Of a stretch of 29,227 nt of DNA, positions 1 to 6,650 are shown piece by piece. The notes under the pieces were generated by a model, which did not search any database, was not told the DNA's origin, and saw only the letters and a program-made list of their open reading frames with translations. Position numbers and translations under genes: made by a program. Source of the stretch: a virus; the IMG/VR virus record IMGVR_UViG_3300025508_000111, positions 1 through 29,227 of that record. One strand, written 5' to 3'. Positions within the stretch are counted from its first letter, which is position 1. Each line of letters begins with the position of its first letter.

Positions 1-113
1 CCCCTGCTGTGACGGTCTATGACGTTTTCTTCTAGCTCAGACCTTGTGTCAAACCGACCAGTGGTTAATGGCCGGCCCTTCTTGACCGGCTTGGTGAATG
101 GCGCGTGAATCAT
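1..113 (-). CDS. Partial small basic protein, runs off left edge
   Basis: Reading on the minus strand from an ATG at 113, an open frame of 37 codons continues to the window edge without a stop. An AAAGGA ribosome-binding site lies just upstream on that strand. The visible N-terminus begins MIHAPFTKPVKKGRP and then TTGRFDTRSELEENV. It is rich in Lys/Arg and could precede a helix-turn-helix, but too little is visible to assign a function. It follows the gene at 127-363 by 13 nt and is probably the last visible member of a minus-strand operon. Confidence that it is a gene is moderate; its function is unknown. Confidence 0.55.
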   Translation of the reverse strand, partial: MIHAPFTKPVKKGRPLTTGRFDTRSELEENVIDRHSR

Positions 114-126
114 CCTTGTTCCTTTG

Positions 127-363
127 TTACTGGGGTGTGTAAACCATTTTCTGGACTGACATTCTTATGCCTTCCCAGCCTGTTTGGGCGATCCTTACTG
201 CCGTTGCTGCTTGGGCGCGGGTAGCCTTTACACCCAACTCATCAGCAGCAAACTCTGCGGCTTCTTGAAAAGCTCGCTTCCAACAGCAACTGAACTCATA
301 TGAAGTTAAAGCGGCTTCTGCCATTTGCTGAATTTCCCACTGCGATAGGTATCCTGTTTTCAT
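127..363 (-). CDS. Hypothetical small protein (78 aa)
   Basis: An open frame of 78 codons on the minus strand. A GTG at 366 directly precedes an ATG at 363; the ATG is preferred because it sits about 7 nt from the GGGAG ribosome-binding site. The product is Ala-rich and mostly helical by composition (AEAALTSYEF, FQEAAEFAADELGVKATRAQ). It has two adjacent cysteines near residue 26 and no recognisable domain. The gene is 20 nt downstream of the stop of the gene at 384-656, across the conserved hairpin junction, so the two are very likely cotranscribed. I do not recognise the family. It is probably an early accessory gene, since it lies opposite the late virion block. Confidence 0.65.
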   Translation of the reverse strand: MKTGYLSQWEIQQMAEAALTSYEFSCCWKRAFQEAAEFAADELGVKATRAQAATAVRIAQTGWEGIRMSVQKMVYTPQ

Positions 364-377
364 CACCTTCTCCCTTG

Positions 378-393
378 GGCGGCTTACGCCGCC
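378..393 (-). other. Stop-codon hairpin, copy 1
   Basis: GGCGGC at 378-383 pairs with GCCGCC at 388-393 around the four-base loop TTAC, which contains the stop codon (TAA on the minus strand) of the gene at 384-656. There is no T-run, so it is not a canonical terminator. The AAGGGAGAAG ribosome-binding site of the next gene follows at once. The hairpin is part of a 29-bp sequence (367-395) repeated exactly at 660-688. Confidence 0.8.
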
Positions 394-656
394 TCCTTTG
401 CAATTTCCAACTCAGCTTTTATTTCAATCTCAGACATTTTTTCTTTTGTGAAAAAATTTAAGCGGGCAACCTCAATGCCAAAGTCATCAAATAGCATACG
501 AACCGCTATCCCTTCTTGCAGTTGAAATTGATAATACTTCTTTCCCCAGTCCCTTCCATTGGTATTCATACTGTGACGCTGGCATCCTTGGTACATATCA
601 ATCCACTCTAAAATTTTGCTAATTTCGTATGCCGCTTCTTTTGTGATCTTGCTCAT
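384..656 (-). CDS. Hypothetical small protein (90 aa) ending in Glu-Ala-Ala
   Basis: Ninety codons on the minus strand from ATG at 656, with a GGAG ribosome-binding site about 8 nt upstream inside the 29-bp repeat at 660-688. The product begins MSKITKEAAYEISKILEW and looks soluble and alpha/beta, with no domain I recognise. The last codons GAG GCG GCG TAA form part of a GC-rich hairpin, so the protein ends in EAA. Three neighbouring or related small genes end the same way. It lies between the genes at 677-1039 and 127-363 in one minus-strand operon that appears to be driven by the promoter near 1073-1100. Function unknown. Confidence 0.7.
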   Translation of the reverse strand: MSKITKEAAYEISKILEWIDMYQGCQRHSMNTNGRDWGKKYYQFQLQEGIAVRMLFDDFGIEVARLNFFTKEKMSEIEIKAELEIAKEAA

Positions 657-670
657 CTACTTCTCCCTTG

Positions 671-686
671 GGCGGCTTACGCCGCC
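671..686 (-). other. Stop-codon hairpin, copy 2
   Basis: GGCGGC at 671-676 pairs with GCCGCC at 681-686 around TTAC, which carries the TAA stop (minus strand) of the gene at 677-1039. It is identical to the hairpin at 378-393 and lies inside the second copy (660-688) of the same 29-bp repeat, again followed by a strong ribosome-binding site. There is no T-run, so read-through transcription is expected. Confidence 0.8.
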
Positions 687-1039
687 TCGCTTATGTTAAG
701 AGTCTCAAAGCCGCATCCTGCTACCAAGAAGAACTCGCCGTTCATTTCCAAGATGTCACCGACAGAAACGCTGTGCATTCTTGAGTGCTTTTCTACCAGC
801 TCAGGCTTGTGCCAAAGGTTCGTGAGGTGAAAGACCTCGTCCAGATCATCGGCATCTACCGTGGCAACGTGCGAGTAAGCGTGGAACCATTTTGCTGCAT
901 CGTAGCTACCGTCTTCGATTTTCCAGCTACAGCCCTTGTCGGCGTAGGCGGTGATCTTTTCTGAAGCCAGCCAACCATCTTTATTCAAAAGAGCTTCGTC
1001 GGCTTGCGTTAGGTGAAACTGGTAAACTTTAACTGTCAT
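677..1039 (-). CDS. Hypothetical protein (120 aa), first gene of minus-strand early operon
   Basis: Three consecutive ATG codons (1045, 1042, 1039) follow a CGGAGA ribosome-binding site. The third has the best spacing, so the protein is read as MTVKVYQFHLTQADEALLN and onward, 120 residues. Internal segments are acidic and aromatic (DKGCSWKIEDGSYDAAKWF, ATVDADDLDEVFHLTN). The tail GDILEMNGEFFLVAGCGFETL resembles small phage proteins of unknown function found in many marine phage early regions, but I cannot name a family. A well-formed promoter lies about 30-60 nt upstream on the minus strand. The stop codon lies in the loop of a GGCGGC/GCCGCC hairpin and the protein ends in SEAA. Confidence 0.72.
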   Translation of the reverse strand: MTVKVYQFHLTQADEALLNKDGWLASEKITAYADKGCSWKIEDGSYDAAKWFHAYSHVATVDADDLDEVFHLTNLWHKPELVEKHSRMHSVSVGDILEMNGEFFLVAGCGFETLNISEAA

Positions 1040-1072
1040 CATCATTCTCCGTTTGCGTTGTTGATGTCCTTT

Positions 1073-1100
1073 ATTATACTGATCCCGTGTCGATGTGCAA
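1073..1100 (-). promoter_or_regulatory. Sigma70-like promoter for minus-strand early operon
   Basis: Read on the minus strand, a -35 box TTGCAC (1095-1100) is separated by 16 bp from a perfect -10 box TATAAT (1073-1078). The predicted start is near 1066, giving a leader of roughly 27 nt before the ATG at 1039. The spacer contains ATCGACACGGGATCAG, most of which recurs in the promoter region upstream of the gene at 22157. Confidence 0.75.
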
Positions 1101-1151
1101 CAATGTATACACAAATAAATCGAAATAAATGAACTTTTTTTTACTGCCCAG

Positions 1152-1179
1152 TTGTCATAGACTGTAGGTCTGAGATAAA
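1152..1179 (+). promoter_or_regulatory. Weak candidate promoter for the late structural operon
   Basis: TTGTCA (1152-1157) is separated by 16 bp from GATAAA (1174-1179). The -35 matches consensus well and the -10 poorly. The predicted start near 1186 would fall inside the first arm of the leader structure at 1184-1190, so the true start may be elsewhere. This is the only reasonable plus-strand candidate in the 140 bp before the first virion gene. Late genes often use phage activators, so a weak box is expected. Confidence 0.3.
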
Positions 1180-1183
1180 CCCA

Positions 1184-1242
1184 GCCCCAGCGACTGACTC
1201 AGCAGACGTTTACGAAGACTCTGGGGCGAATCCTTTCGTAAA
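1184..1242 (+). promoter_or_regulatory. Structured leader with two interleaved stems before the first virion gene
   Basis: GCCCCAG (1184-1190) is complementary to CTGGGGC (1221-1227), and TTTACGAA (1209-1216) is complementary to TTCGTAAA (1235-1242). The arms interleave, so they can form a pseudoknot or two exclusive structures. The last arm directly abuts the GAGG ribosome-binding site at 1243-1246 of the gene starting at 1255. This could control translation of the late operon, or the arms may be protein-binding DNA sites. Confidence 0.5.
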
Positions 1243-1254
1243 GAGGTTATACTA

Positions 1255-1764
1255 ATGTCACAAACAACATTCTCCGGCCCAGTACGCTCGCTTGGTGGCT
1301 TCATCACCGCAGGCGTAAACAGCAGCATCAGCTTATCAGCAGACACCACGCTTACCGTGGCGGCTCACGCTGGCAAGATTATTTTGCTCAACGACGCAGA
1401 CGGTAAGTTCACCTTGCCATCTATCGACTCCAGCACCCCCTCTGATCCAACGTCTCCAAACCAAGGCAACAACATTGGCGCGTCTTTCTTTTTCTACATT
1501 GAAACCGCAGCCACTGACTTGGACATCCTTACCGATGGCACCGACAAGTTTAAAGGTGCAGCGATGGTTGCTGTCGATGACGGCGCGAAGAAAGCTTTCT
1601 TCCCCGCTGCTGATAATGACGTGATGACTTTTAACGGCTCAACCAAAGGCGGTTTGGTCGGCAGCGTCATTCAGGTAACAGCAATTGATACAGCCAGCTA
1701 CCTTGTACATAACACCTTGCTGCTTGGTTCAGGAACGATTGTTACGCCCTTCGCTGACGCTTAA
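1255..1764 (+). CDS. Probable virion surface/decoration protein (169 aa)
   Basis: First gene of the plus-strand structural block, starting at ATG 1255 with GAGG 8 nt upstream. The 169-residue product is Ala/Thr/Ser/Gly-rich with many alternating hydrophobic residues (SLSADTTLTVAAHAGKIILL, SVIQVTAIDTASYLVH), as expected for a beta-rich decoration or fibre-head protein. It opens MSQTTFSGPVRSLGGF, like small proteins that commonly sit next to the major capsid gene in marine phages. There are no enzyme motifs. Its position at the head of the late operon and its composition support a capsid-surface role. The specific role is an inference; it is too short and the wrong composition to be a typical major capsid protein. 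Confidence 0.75.
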   Translation: MSQTTFSGPVRSLGGFITAGVNSSISLSADTTLTVAAHAGKIILLNDADGKFTLPSIDSSTPSDPTSPNQGNNIGASFFFYIETAATDLDILTDGTDKFKGAAMVAVDDGAKKAFFPAADNDVMTFNGSTKGGLVGSVIQVTAIDTASYLVHNTLLLGSGTIVTPFADA

Positions 1765-1786
1765 TCCACAAAATAGGAGATAGGCA

Positions 1787-2191
1787 ATGGCAGATGCAGT
1801 AACAAGTCAAACCATTCAGGATGGAGAGCGTAAGGCTGTCCTTAAATTCACTAACATTAGTGACGGAACAGGAGAGGCGAATGTAGTCAAGGTTGATGTC
1901 TCAGCCTTGACAGCTAACTCTGCCGGTAAAGCTTGCACTAAAGTTACCGTGGCTAAGATATGGTGGCAGTGTGTTGGGATGGGGGTTGAGCTATTGTGCG
2001 ATGCAACAGCAAATACCCTAATCATTGGCTTGTCACCAGACAGCAATGGCTTCCACGATTACTCTGACTTCACCGGCATTCCTAATAATGCCGGCAGCGG
2101 TGTGACTGGGGACATTCTGTTCACGACAATCGGCGCAAGCAGTGCGGACACTTACACCGTCATTTTAGAAGTCATAAAAGAGTATGCTTGA
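1787..2191 (+). CDS. Conserved phage virion-associated protein (134 aa)
   Basis: Starts at ATG 1787 behind a good AGGAGA site and ends in TGA at 2189-2191, overlapping the next ATG by one base. The 134-residue product is beta-rich. Its central segment VTVAKIWWQCVGMGVELLCD, followed by a Gly/Asp-rich tail, matches a pattern I associate with a widespread unnamed family of marine phage virion proteins. The sequence shows no enzyme motif or signal peptide. It lies between a decoration-like gene and a small basic protein, which supports a head-associated role. The family assignment is from pattern memory only. Confidence 0.75.
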   Translation: MADAVTSQTIQDGERKAVLKFTNISDGTGEANVVKVDVSALTANSAGKACTKVTVAKIWWQCVGMGVELLCDATANTLIIGLSPDSNGFHDYSDFTGIPNNAGSGVTGDILFTTIGASSADTYTVILEVIKEYA

Positions 2192-2484
2192 TGGCTACCA
2201 CCTCTGACGTAGAGCGGTTAAAGAGCGGACGGCTGCGGTATCGCGGCCAGACGTTCCCCGGCTATAACAAGCAGGTTCGCACCTCTGGCGAGAGCAAAAA
2301 GTTTAAGGTTCTAGCCAAGAAGGGTGATCAGGTAAAGGTGGTTCGCTACGGCGATAGCAACATGGAAATCAAGCGAGATAACCCAGAGCGCCGGCGCAAT
2401 TTTCGCGCAAGACACAATTGCGATGCGGTTCAAAAGAAAAAAGACGTTTTCACGGCCTCTTACTGGTCGTGTAAAAATTGGTGA
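2191..2484 (+). CDS. Small basic conserved phage protein (97 aa)
   Basis: The start is taken as the ATG at 2191, which overlaps the TGA of the previous gene (TGATG), rather than the TTG one codon earlier. The 97-residue product is strongly basic and has two recognisable blocks, GRLRYRGQTFPGYNK near the N-terminus and RARHNCDAV...TASYWSCKNW at the C-terminus. Both are typical of a small protein family found in structural operons of marine phages and cyanophages. The function is not established; I see no catalytic motif. The Cys/His/Trp-rich tail (RARH, CD, YWSCK) could bind a metal, which is speculation. Translational coupling to the upstream gene is likely. Confidence 0.75.
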   Translation: MATTSDVERLKSGRLRYRGQTFPGYNKQVRTSGESKKFKVLAKKGDQVKVVRYGDSNMEIKRDNPERRRNFRARHNCDAVQKKKDVFTASYWSCKNW

Positions 2485-2490
2485 CCTAAT

Positions 2491-3411
2491 ATGAGCTTTG
2501 CAGCACCCAAAGAGTTTTACGAGCGGCAGGAAAGAATAAAAGCCAGCCCCCTTTATCCGCAAATTCAGTACATGAATTCGCAACTAAACCAGATGCAAGA
2601 GGGCACCCCTCAGTATGAGATGCTCAAGGCGAAACTCTTTGCCATGCAAGATCAAGCGGCTGGCGGAGTCGCTCCGCAGCAACAGCAAATGCCACAAATT
2701 CCCGGCAGGTCTGGCGGTATTGAGGGATTAGCAGAGATGTTGGTTCGAGATGACGGATTAGGACAAAGAAGCCCGGGGCAGTACCCAGATACCTACCCGG
2801 TGCCTAGCACGGACGACATGATAATTGAGTTCCCAGTGCCAGACCGCCCTTCAAAAACACCACGCGGAAGAGTTCCTGATTACATAAAGACGGCACCACC
2901 AAAGCCGCCAAGACCTCCTATTTTCGAGAATCCCTTCGGAAGCGAAGGCCGGCGACCTCCAAGACCTCCTATCCTAGATGATATTTTTGGGGACGAAGGC
3001 CAGCTTCCTCCAATGATGCGGACTAACGATTTTCAAGACCGAAACGGGAACCGCATTGATGACAGAGACGAAAAGGGCGGCGTTAAACGTAGACGGATTC
3101 CAAGCCGCAGGATAAAAGATTCTTATCGACAAAGGGGCGGTTTAGCGGGACGGATTGCACAGCTTACCGAGCAGATGCAAGGTCGGAAAGATAGACCTAT
3201 GCCCCGTGGAGGCATGTTCAGAGATCTCATGCGTAGAGTTCAGTCGGAACGAGATGAGCCGCGCATGCAAGCTCCTCTGCAAAATATGCTTGCGCCGCCT
3301 CCTGAGCAATACTTTGCAGAAAGAAACCGGCGAGAGATGGATGCGCCGGATATGGAAGCAATACGCAGGCAGATCATGCAAAACATGAGAATAAGGGGCA
3401 TTGGCATCTAA
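2491..3411 (+). CDS. Proline/arginine-rich virion protein with tandem PPRPPI repeat (306 aa)
   Basis: 306 residues starting at ATG 2491. Residues 1-55 are helical and Gln-rich. Residues 60-175 are Pro/Gly/Arg-rich and probably disordered. They contain a 17-residue tandem repeat (about 139-153 and 156-170) with the pattern PPRPPI, two acidic residues, then FG and EG. Residues 183-194 read DRNGNRIDDRDE, which resembles a calcium-binding DxNxN loop of EF-hand/dockerin type. The C-terminal third is Arg/Met-rich and highly charged. There is no enzymatic motif. The stop TAA shares one base with the next ATG. A scaffold, linker or internal head role is possible; I do not recognise the family. Confidence 0.75.
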   Translation: MSFAAPKEFYERQERIKASPLYPQIQYMNSQLNQMQEGTPQYEMLKAKLFAMQDQAAGGVAPQQQQMPQIPGRSGGIEGLAEMLVRDDGLGQRSPGQYPDTYPVPSTDDMIIEFPVPDRPSKTPRGRVPDYIKTAPPKPPRPPIFENPFGSEGRRPPRPPILDDIFGDEGQLPPMMRTNDFQDRNGNRIDDRDEKGGVKRRRIPSRRIKDSYRQRGGLAGRIAQLTEQMQGRKDRPMPRGGMFRDLMRRVQSERDEPRMQAPLQNMLAPPPEQYFAERNRREMDAPDMEAIRRQIMQNMRIRGIGI

Positions 3412-5369
3412 TGGCTATATCCAGCGATTTACAGGCAGCTCAGGACGAGTACGGTAGCTCAGCATCCCCTTATGCCAGTCTAAGCGATTATTTGACGCAG
3501 CGCCCAGCTTACGATAGGGGTGCGAGAGAAGCCCCGCCGGATCCCTCAATGCGGACTTTAGAAGCCATCATGCCTGACACTGACCAGTTGCTGGCTGAGC
3601 AGTATGAAAAGATTATGGCTGAGCAGCGAGAGGCGGAAGAGGCCTCTACGGCAGCTCGTCAGTCTGAAATTGACAGCCTTCAACAGCTACTGAGGCAAGA
3701 ACTTTCAACGTCAGAAGATGCTGCGCTTGGACAAAGATCAGAGCTAACCAAAGCCCTTGAGGGCCAGATAGAGGATATGCGCCGAGGGGTTGACGCAGAG
3801 ACGTTAGATTTGCGGCAGTCCGGCTTAGATGAAAGAGCGGCTCTGGCCCGTCAAATTGAGGAAGGCGACAAGTTAGTTAGAGAGGCGCAGGTTCAGGCCA
3901 TTGGCGACTTGGAAGACCGGCAAGGTTCTTTGGTTGGCGATCTAAAAGAGAGAATAGGTGTTCTCAGCGAAGATCTTACTCAGGTTAACCAAACGATCGA
4001 TGAAAAGTATTTGCAGCTTGACCAAGACCAGCAGGCCTCGGCTCAGCTCGCTCAAGATGAAATTACATCCCTTAACGACCAGCTCAAAACTATAGAGCAG
4101 TCAATTAACGAAGAAAATTTAGCTCAGTCAGAAGCTTTAAGAGCAGAGACCGGAAGCTTGCTTGCAGGCCTAGAAGGCAAAATTAGTGGCGTTACAGGCC
4201 AGTTAAGCGAACTCCCAATACCTGAACTGCAACAGCAGATAGCAGCCCTCTCAACCGATAATACTGCGCTTGCTCAGCAAATTGATGAGCTTTCAGGTCA
4301 GCAGGCTTCTGGAACCGCAGATCTTTCTACAAGAATCGAGGGTGTAAGCTCTGATCTCGCGGCCATTAATGAGCGTATTGACTCCGAAATTTTAAGTCTT
4401 GACCAAGCCTCGCAGGAATCTGCTCTAGCGGCACAAACCGAGATTGACGACCTAAACGCGCAGTTAGAATCTCTTTACAGCGATGTAGAAACCGGGAATG
4501 TGGATCAATCTGAATTGTTGCGTGGAGAGGTTTCTGAATTAATTGCTGGCTTGGAAAGCAGGATAGGTGGCATTCAAGAAAACCTTGGTGCTCTGCCGAT
4601 CGACCAGCTTCAGGCAGAGCTTGCCACAGTCAACGACCAGACGGTTGCTTTTCAGCAGGCAATTGACACTGCTGGCACAGAAAGAACTGACCTCGCCGCA
4701 AGGATAGAGGCGTTGCAGGCTGCTGGTTTGACCCAAGACGACCTGTCTGGCTTGTCTGAGTCGATTGCAGGCCAAAGGCAGACGGACATCACTTCCGCCC
4801 TAGACCCTGTACAGCAGCAGATTGAGGCGCTTCGCGGCCAAATACCCGGAGAAGTTGATACCGAGGCCTTACGCAAACAAATTACCGAAGACATCATGGC
4901 TCAAATGGCCAATCAAGCACCTCCCGCTGGCGGCGGCACGGGTGGCACCGACACAGATGTAGATGTTGGCGACGTTGTTGTTGAACCCGGCCCCGGGTTT
5001 AGCGGAACGCCCTATGAAAACTTTATGGGCGGGTTCGTTCCCGGTGCAGGGCAAACCTATGATGCAGGCATGGACTACGGGCCATCAGCGTCCGAAGCGG
5101 CTGGCTTTAACCCTGCCGGCGGAGGCTCAATGGGCGGAGGCAATCAAAGCATTTACGGACAAGGTGGGTCGGCATCCGCTGACTTCTACGGCAATGCCCC
5201 TGTTGGCTCAATGGGCAATACCGGGGTTGATTACACTCAGTACGATCCCGGCGATTATGCGAGGTCATCTGGACTTGGTTCTGGAGGGGCTGCAAATTAC
5301 AACCAAGGGCCATTCCAAATTCAGAAATTTGACAACGACCTTTTTAACCGAACAAATTTTGGAATGTAG
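3411..5369 (+). CDS. Long coiled-coil protein with a 127-residue internal duplication (652 aa)
   Basis: 652 residues. Residues 55-500 are almost continuous predicted coiled coil rich in Gln, Leu, Ala, Glu and Asp. Residues 505-652 are Gly/Tyr/Asn-rich and probably flexible. Residues 177-280 align without gaps to 304-407: DLKERIGVLSEDL matches DLSTRIEGVSSDL, and LRAETGSLLAGLEGKISG matches LRGEVSELIAGLESRIGG, always offset by 127. This is an internal duplication. The copies have diverged, so it is old. A trimeric fibre, tail-length or internal scaffold function would fit the composition. No catalytic motif is visible. It begins one base into the preceding stop codon. Confidence 0.78.
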   Translation: MAISSDLQAAQDEYGSSASPYASLSDYLTQRPAYDRGAREAPPDPSMRTLEAIMPDTDQLLAEQYEKIMAEQREAEEASTAARQSEIDSLQQLLRQELSTSEDAALGQRSELTKALEGQIEDMRRGVDAETLDLRQSGLDERAALARQIEEGDKLVREAQVQAIGDLEDRQGSLVGDLKERIGVLSEDLTQVNQTIDEKYLQLDQDQQASAQLAQDEITSLNDQLKTIEQSINEENLAQSEALRAETGSLLAGLEGKISGVTGQLSELPIPELQQQIAALSTDNTALAQQIDELSGQQASGTADLSTRIEGVSSDLAAINERIDSEILSLDQASQESALAAQTEIDDLNAQLESLYSDVETGNVDQSELLRGEVSELIAGLESRIGGIQENLGALPIDQLQAELATVNDQTVAFQQAIDTAGTERTDLAARIEALQAAGLTQDDLSGLSESIAGQRQTDITSALDPVQQQIEALRGQIPGEVDTEALRKQITEDIMAQMANQAPPAGGGTGGTDTDVDVGDVVVEPGPGFSGTPYENFMGGFVPGAGQTYDAGMDYGPSASEAAGFNPAGGGSMGGGNQSIYGQGGSASADFYGNAPVGSMGNTGVDYTQYDPGDYARSSGLGSGGAANYNQGPFQIQKFDNDLFNRTNFGM

Positions 5370-5372
5370 CTT

Positions 5373-5735
5373 GTGACTTCATCTGCCCCTAAGAATGTAG
5401 CCAACCCAAGCCTTTATGCAAAAGCTAAGGCTAAGGCCAAGGCTAAGTTTGATGTTTACCCGAGCGCATATGCAAACGGCTGGATGGTTCAGGAGTACAA
5501 GCGGATGGGTGGAAAATACAAAGGCGCTACTGGCGGCGAGGTGAGCTTAGATCCGAAGAAAAGCGATCTTGATAATGACGGCAAGCTAAGCCGTTACGAG
5601 CGTAAGCGCGGCACCGCTATCGCCAAGAGTATGGCAAAGAAAATGAACATGGGCGGAACGGTGATGGTTCAGGGTCGTGGCTGTGGCGCTATCATGCCAA
5701 ACAAGCAAAAGAAGACGCGAGTGCCCCGTGGCTAG
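5373..5735 (+). CDS. DUF5872-like small basic protein with EF-hand-like loop (120 aa)
   Basis: Starts at GTG 5373 shortly after the previous stop; the GGAA upstream is a weak ribosome-binding site. Residues 13-52 (SLYAKAKAKAKAKFDVYPSA, then YANGWMVQEYKRMGGKYKG) match the pattern I know for DUF5872-type phage proteins. Residues 65-76, DLDNDGKLSRYE, form a near-perfect EF-hand calcium loop with Asp at 1, 3 and 5, Gly at 6, Leu at 8 and Glu at 12. The rest is basic and Gly/Met-rich. Calcium binding is inferred from the motif only. Calcium stabilises many marine virions, so a structural role is plausible. It overlaps the next gene by 8 nt. Confidence 0.75.
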   Translation: MTSSAPKNVANPSLYAKAKAKAKAKFDVYPSAYANGWMVQEYKRMGGKYKGATGGEVSLDPKKSDLDNDGKLSRYERKRGTAIAKSMAKKMNMGGTVMVQGRGCGAIMPNKQKKTRVPRG

Positions 5736-6039
5736 AACTGGGCTAAAGAAATGGTTTAGCGAAGATTGGGTAGATATCGGTGCCCCAAAGAAGGATGGCA
5801 AGTATCAATCGTGTGGCCGAAAAAACGCATCAAAAAAAAATGGCCGAGCTTACCCAAAGTGCGTACCGGCGGCAAAAGCGGCAAGCATGACGGAAGGTCA
5901 GAAAAAAAGTGCGGTAGCGCGAAAAAGATCTAAGAGACAAGGTGTGGGCGGAAAGCCTACAATGGTGAAAACATTCGCCGCGAAAGGCGGATCAATCAAC
6001 AAGAAACCGGGCAATTCCGGTTTATTTGGGAGGCGATAA
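5728..6039 (+). CDS. DUF5872-like small basic protein ending GLFGRR (103 aa)
   Basis: GTG 5728 is chosen because it gives MARTGLKKWFSEDWVDIGAP, the conserved N-terminus of this small family, and overlaps the previous gene by 8 nt; the ribosome-binding site is weak. The segment GAPKKDGKYQSCGRKNA followed by YPKCVPAAKAASMTEGQKKSA is the recognisable core, with two Cys that could pair or bind metal. The C-terminal 40 residues are Lys/Gly-rich and end in SGLFGRR, nearly the same as the end of the next protein. Probably a small virion or DNA-associated protein; its biochemical role is unknown. An upstream ATG in the same frame is rejected because it would add non-conserved residues. Confidence 0.72.
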   Translation: MARTGLKKWFSEDWVDIGAPKKDGKYQSCGRKNASKKNGRAYPKCVPAAKAASMTEGQKKSAVARKRSKRQGVGGKPTMVKTFAAKGGSINKKPGNSGLFGRR

Positions 6040-6650
6040 TGAAAAAGATGAAGGCAAAAGGGTACAGTCGTGGCGGCGCTCCAACAACACGCGCACAACG
6101 TCGATCTACGTTAAGCAAAGCGCAAAAAAATCTTTTAGATTCCGTTCAGGGACGAGAAGGCAGTAAGCAGTCAACAAGCGTAATTCAAGACCTGTCCGAT
6201 CAGTACGGCTACAAGCCCGGTAAAAGAGCTGGCGCTAAAGGCGGCATGGGCGGACGTAGGAAGGCGAAGCCGGGTGGTATGAACATGGGCGGTACAGTTG
6301 GTATGAAGCCGATTGACACAACAAAGCTTGGCGCTCTTCCTCCTAGCAGAAAAGTTCCTGCTATGGCGACAAAAGCGCCTTTGGGAGCGCCCGGAACAAA
6401 AAGACCGTCCACAATGAGATCTGGGCCTCGAGAAGAAAAACTTGCTGCTGCTAAGAAGGCAACAGCCATGCGCGGTGCTGCGGCGCGCCGATCAGGTGGT
6501 AGTACGCCACGCGGCATGAACACGGGCGGTGCAGCCATGAAGACCAAGGGTTACGCTAAGGGCGGTGCCGCGATGAAGACCAAGGGCGCAGCAAAAGGTG
6601 GAATCAAGAAACCATCCGCCAAAAAGACGGGATTATTTGGTCGTAGATAG
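6039..6650 (+). CDS. Lys/Gly/Ala-rich histone-like repeat protein ending GLFGRR (203 aa)
   Basis: 203 residues, very basic, with low-complexity Lys, Arg, Gly, Ala and Met. It contains short tandem repeats near the C-terminus: two copies of GGAAMKTKG separated by YAKGG-type linkers, plus GGMNMGG and GMNTGG. It ends KTGLFGRR, like the upstream protein. The start ATG overlaps the preceding TAA (TAATG). The composition suggests nucleic-acid binding or a disordered internal virion component packaged with the DNA, but no domain supports a specific role. The repeats probably evolve by slippage. Adjacent genes are virion-like, so a structural role is the best guess. Confidence 0.72.
   Translation: MKKMKAKGYSRGGAPTTRAQRRSTLSKAQKNLLDSVQGREGSKQSTSVIQDLSDQYGYKPGKRAGAKGGMGGRRKAKPGGMNMGGTVGMKPIDTTKLGALPPSRKVPAMATKAPLGAPGTKRPSTMRSGPREEKLAAAKKATAMRGAAARRSGGSTPRGMNTGGAAMKTKGYAKGGAAMKTKGAAKGGIKKPSAKKTGLFGRR

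Larger units (their letters stand above)
367..688. repeat. Exact 29-bp direct repeat pair (367-395 and 660-688)
   Basis: The two copies, 293 bp apart, are identical over 29 bp. Each covers the end of one gene (codons for EAA and the stop), a GGCGGC/GCCGCC hairpin and the ribosome-binding site of the next gene. The coding sequences on either side are not similar, so the junction itself is what has been duplicated or conserved. Confidence 0.85.

Noticed and set aside
239-245. CTGATGA on the minus strand (also at 20962-20968)
   Set aside because: Both are in coding sequence and lack the GAA element and flanking helices.
4963-5376. Plus-strand frame of 137 codons within the coiled-coil gene
   Set aside because: Out-of-frame shadow in a Gly-rich coding region, without a ribosome-binding site.
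6209-6547. Minus-strand open frame opposite the Lys/Gly-rich protein
   Set aside because: Composition mirrors the repeats of the plus-strand gene; no independent gene signals.
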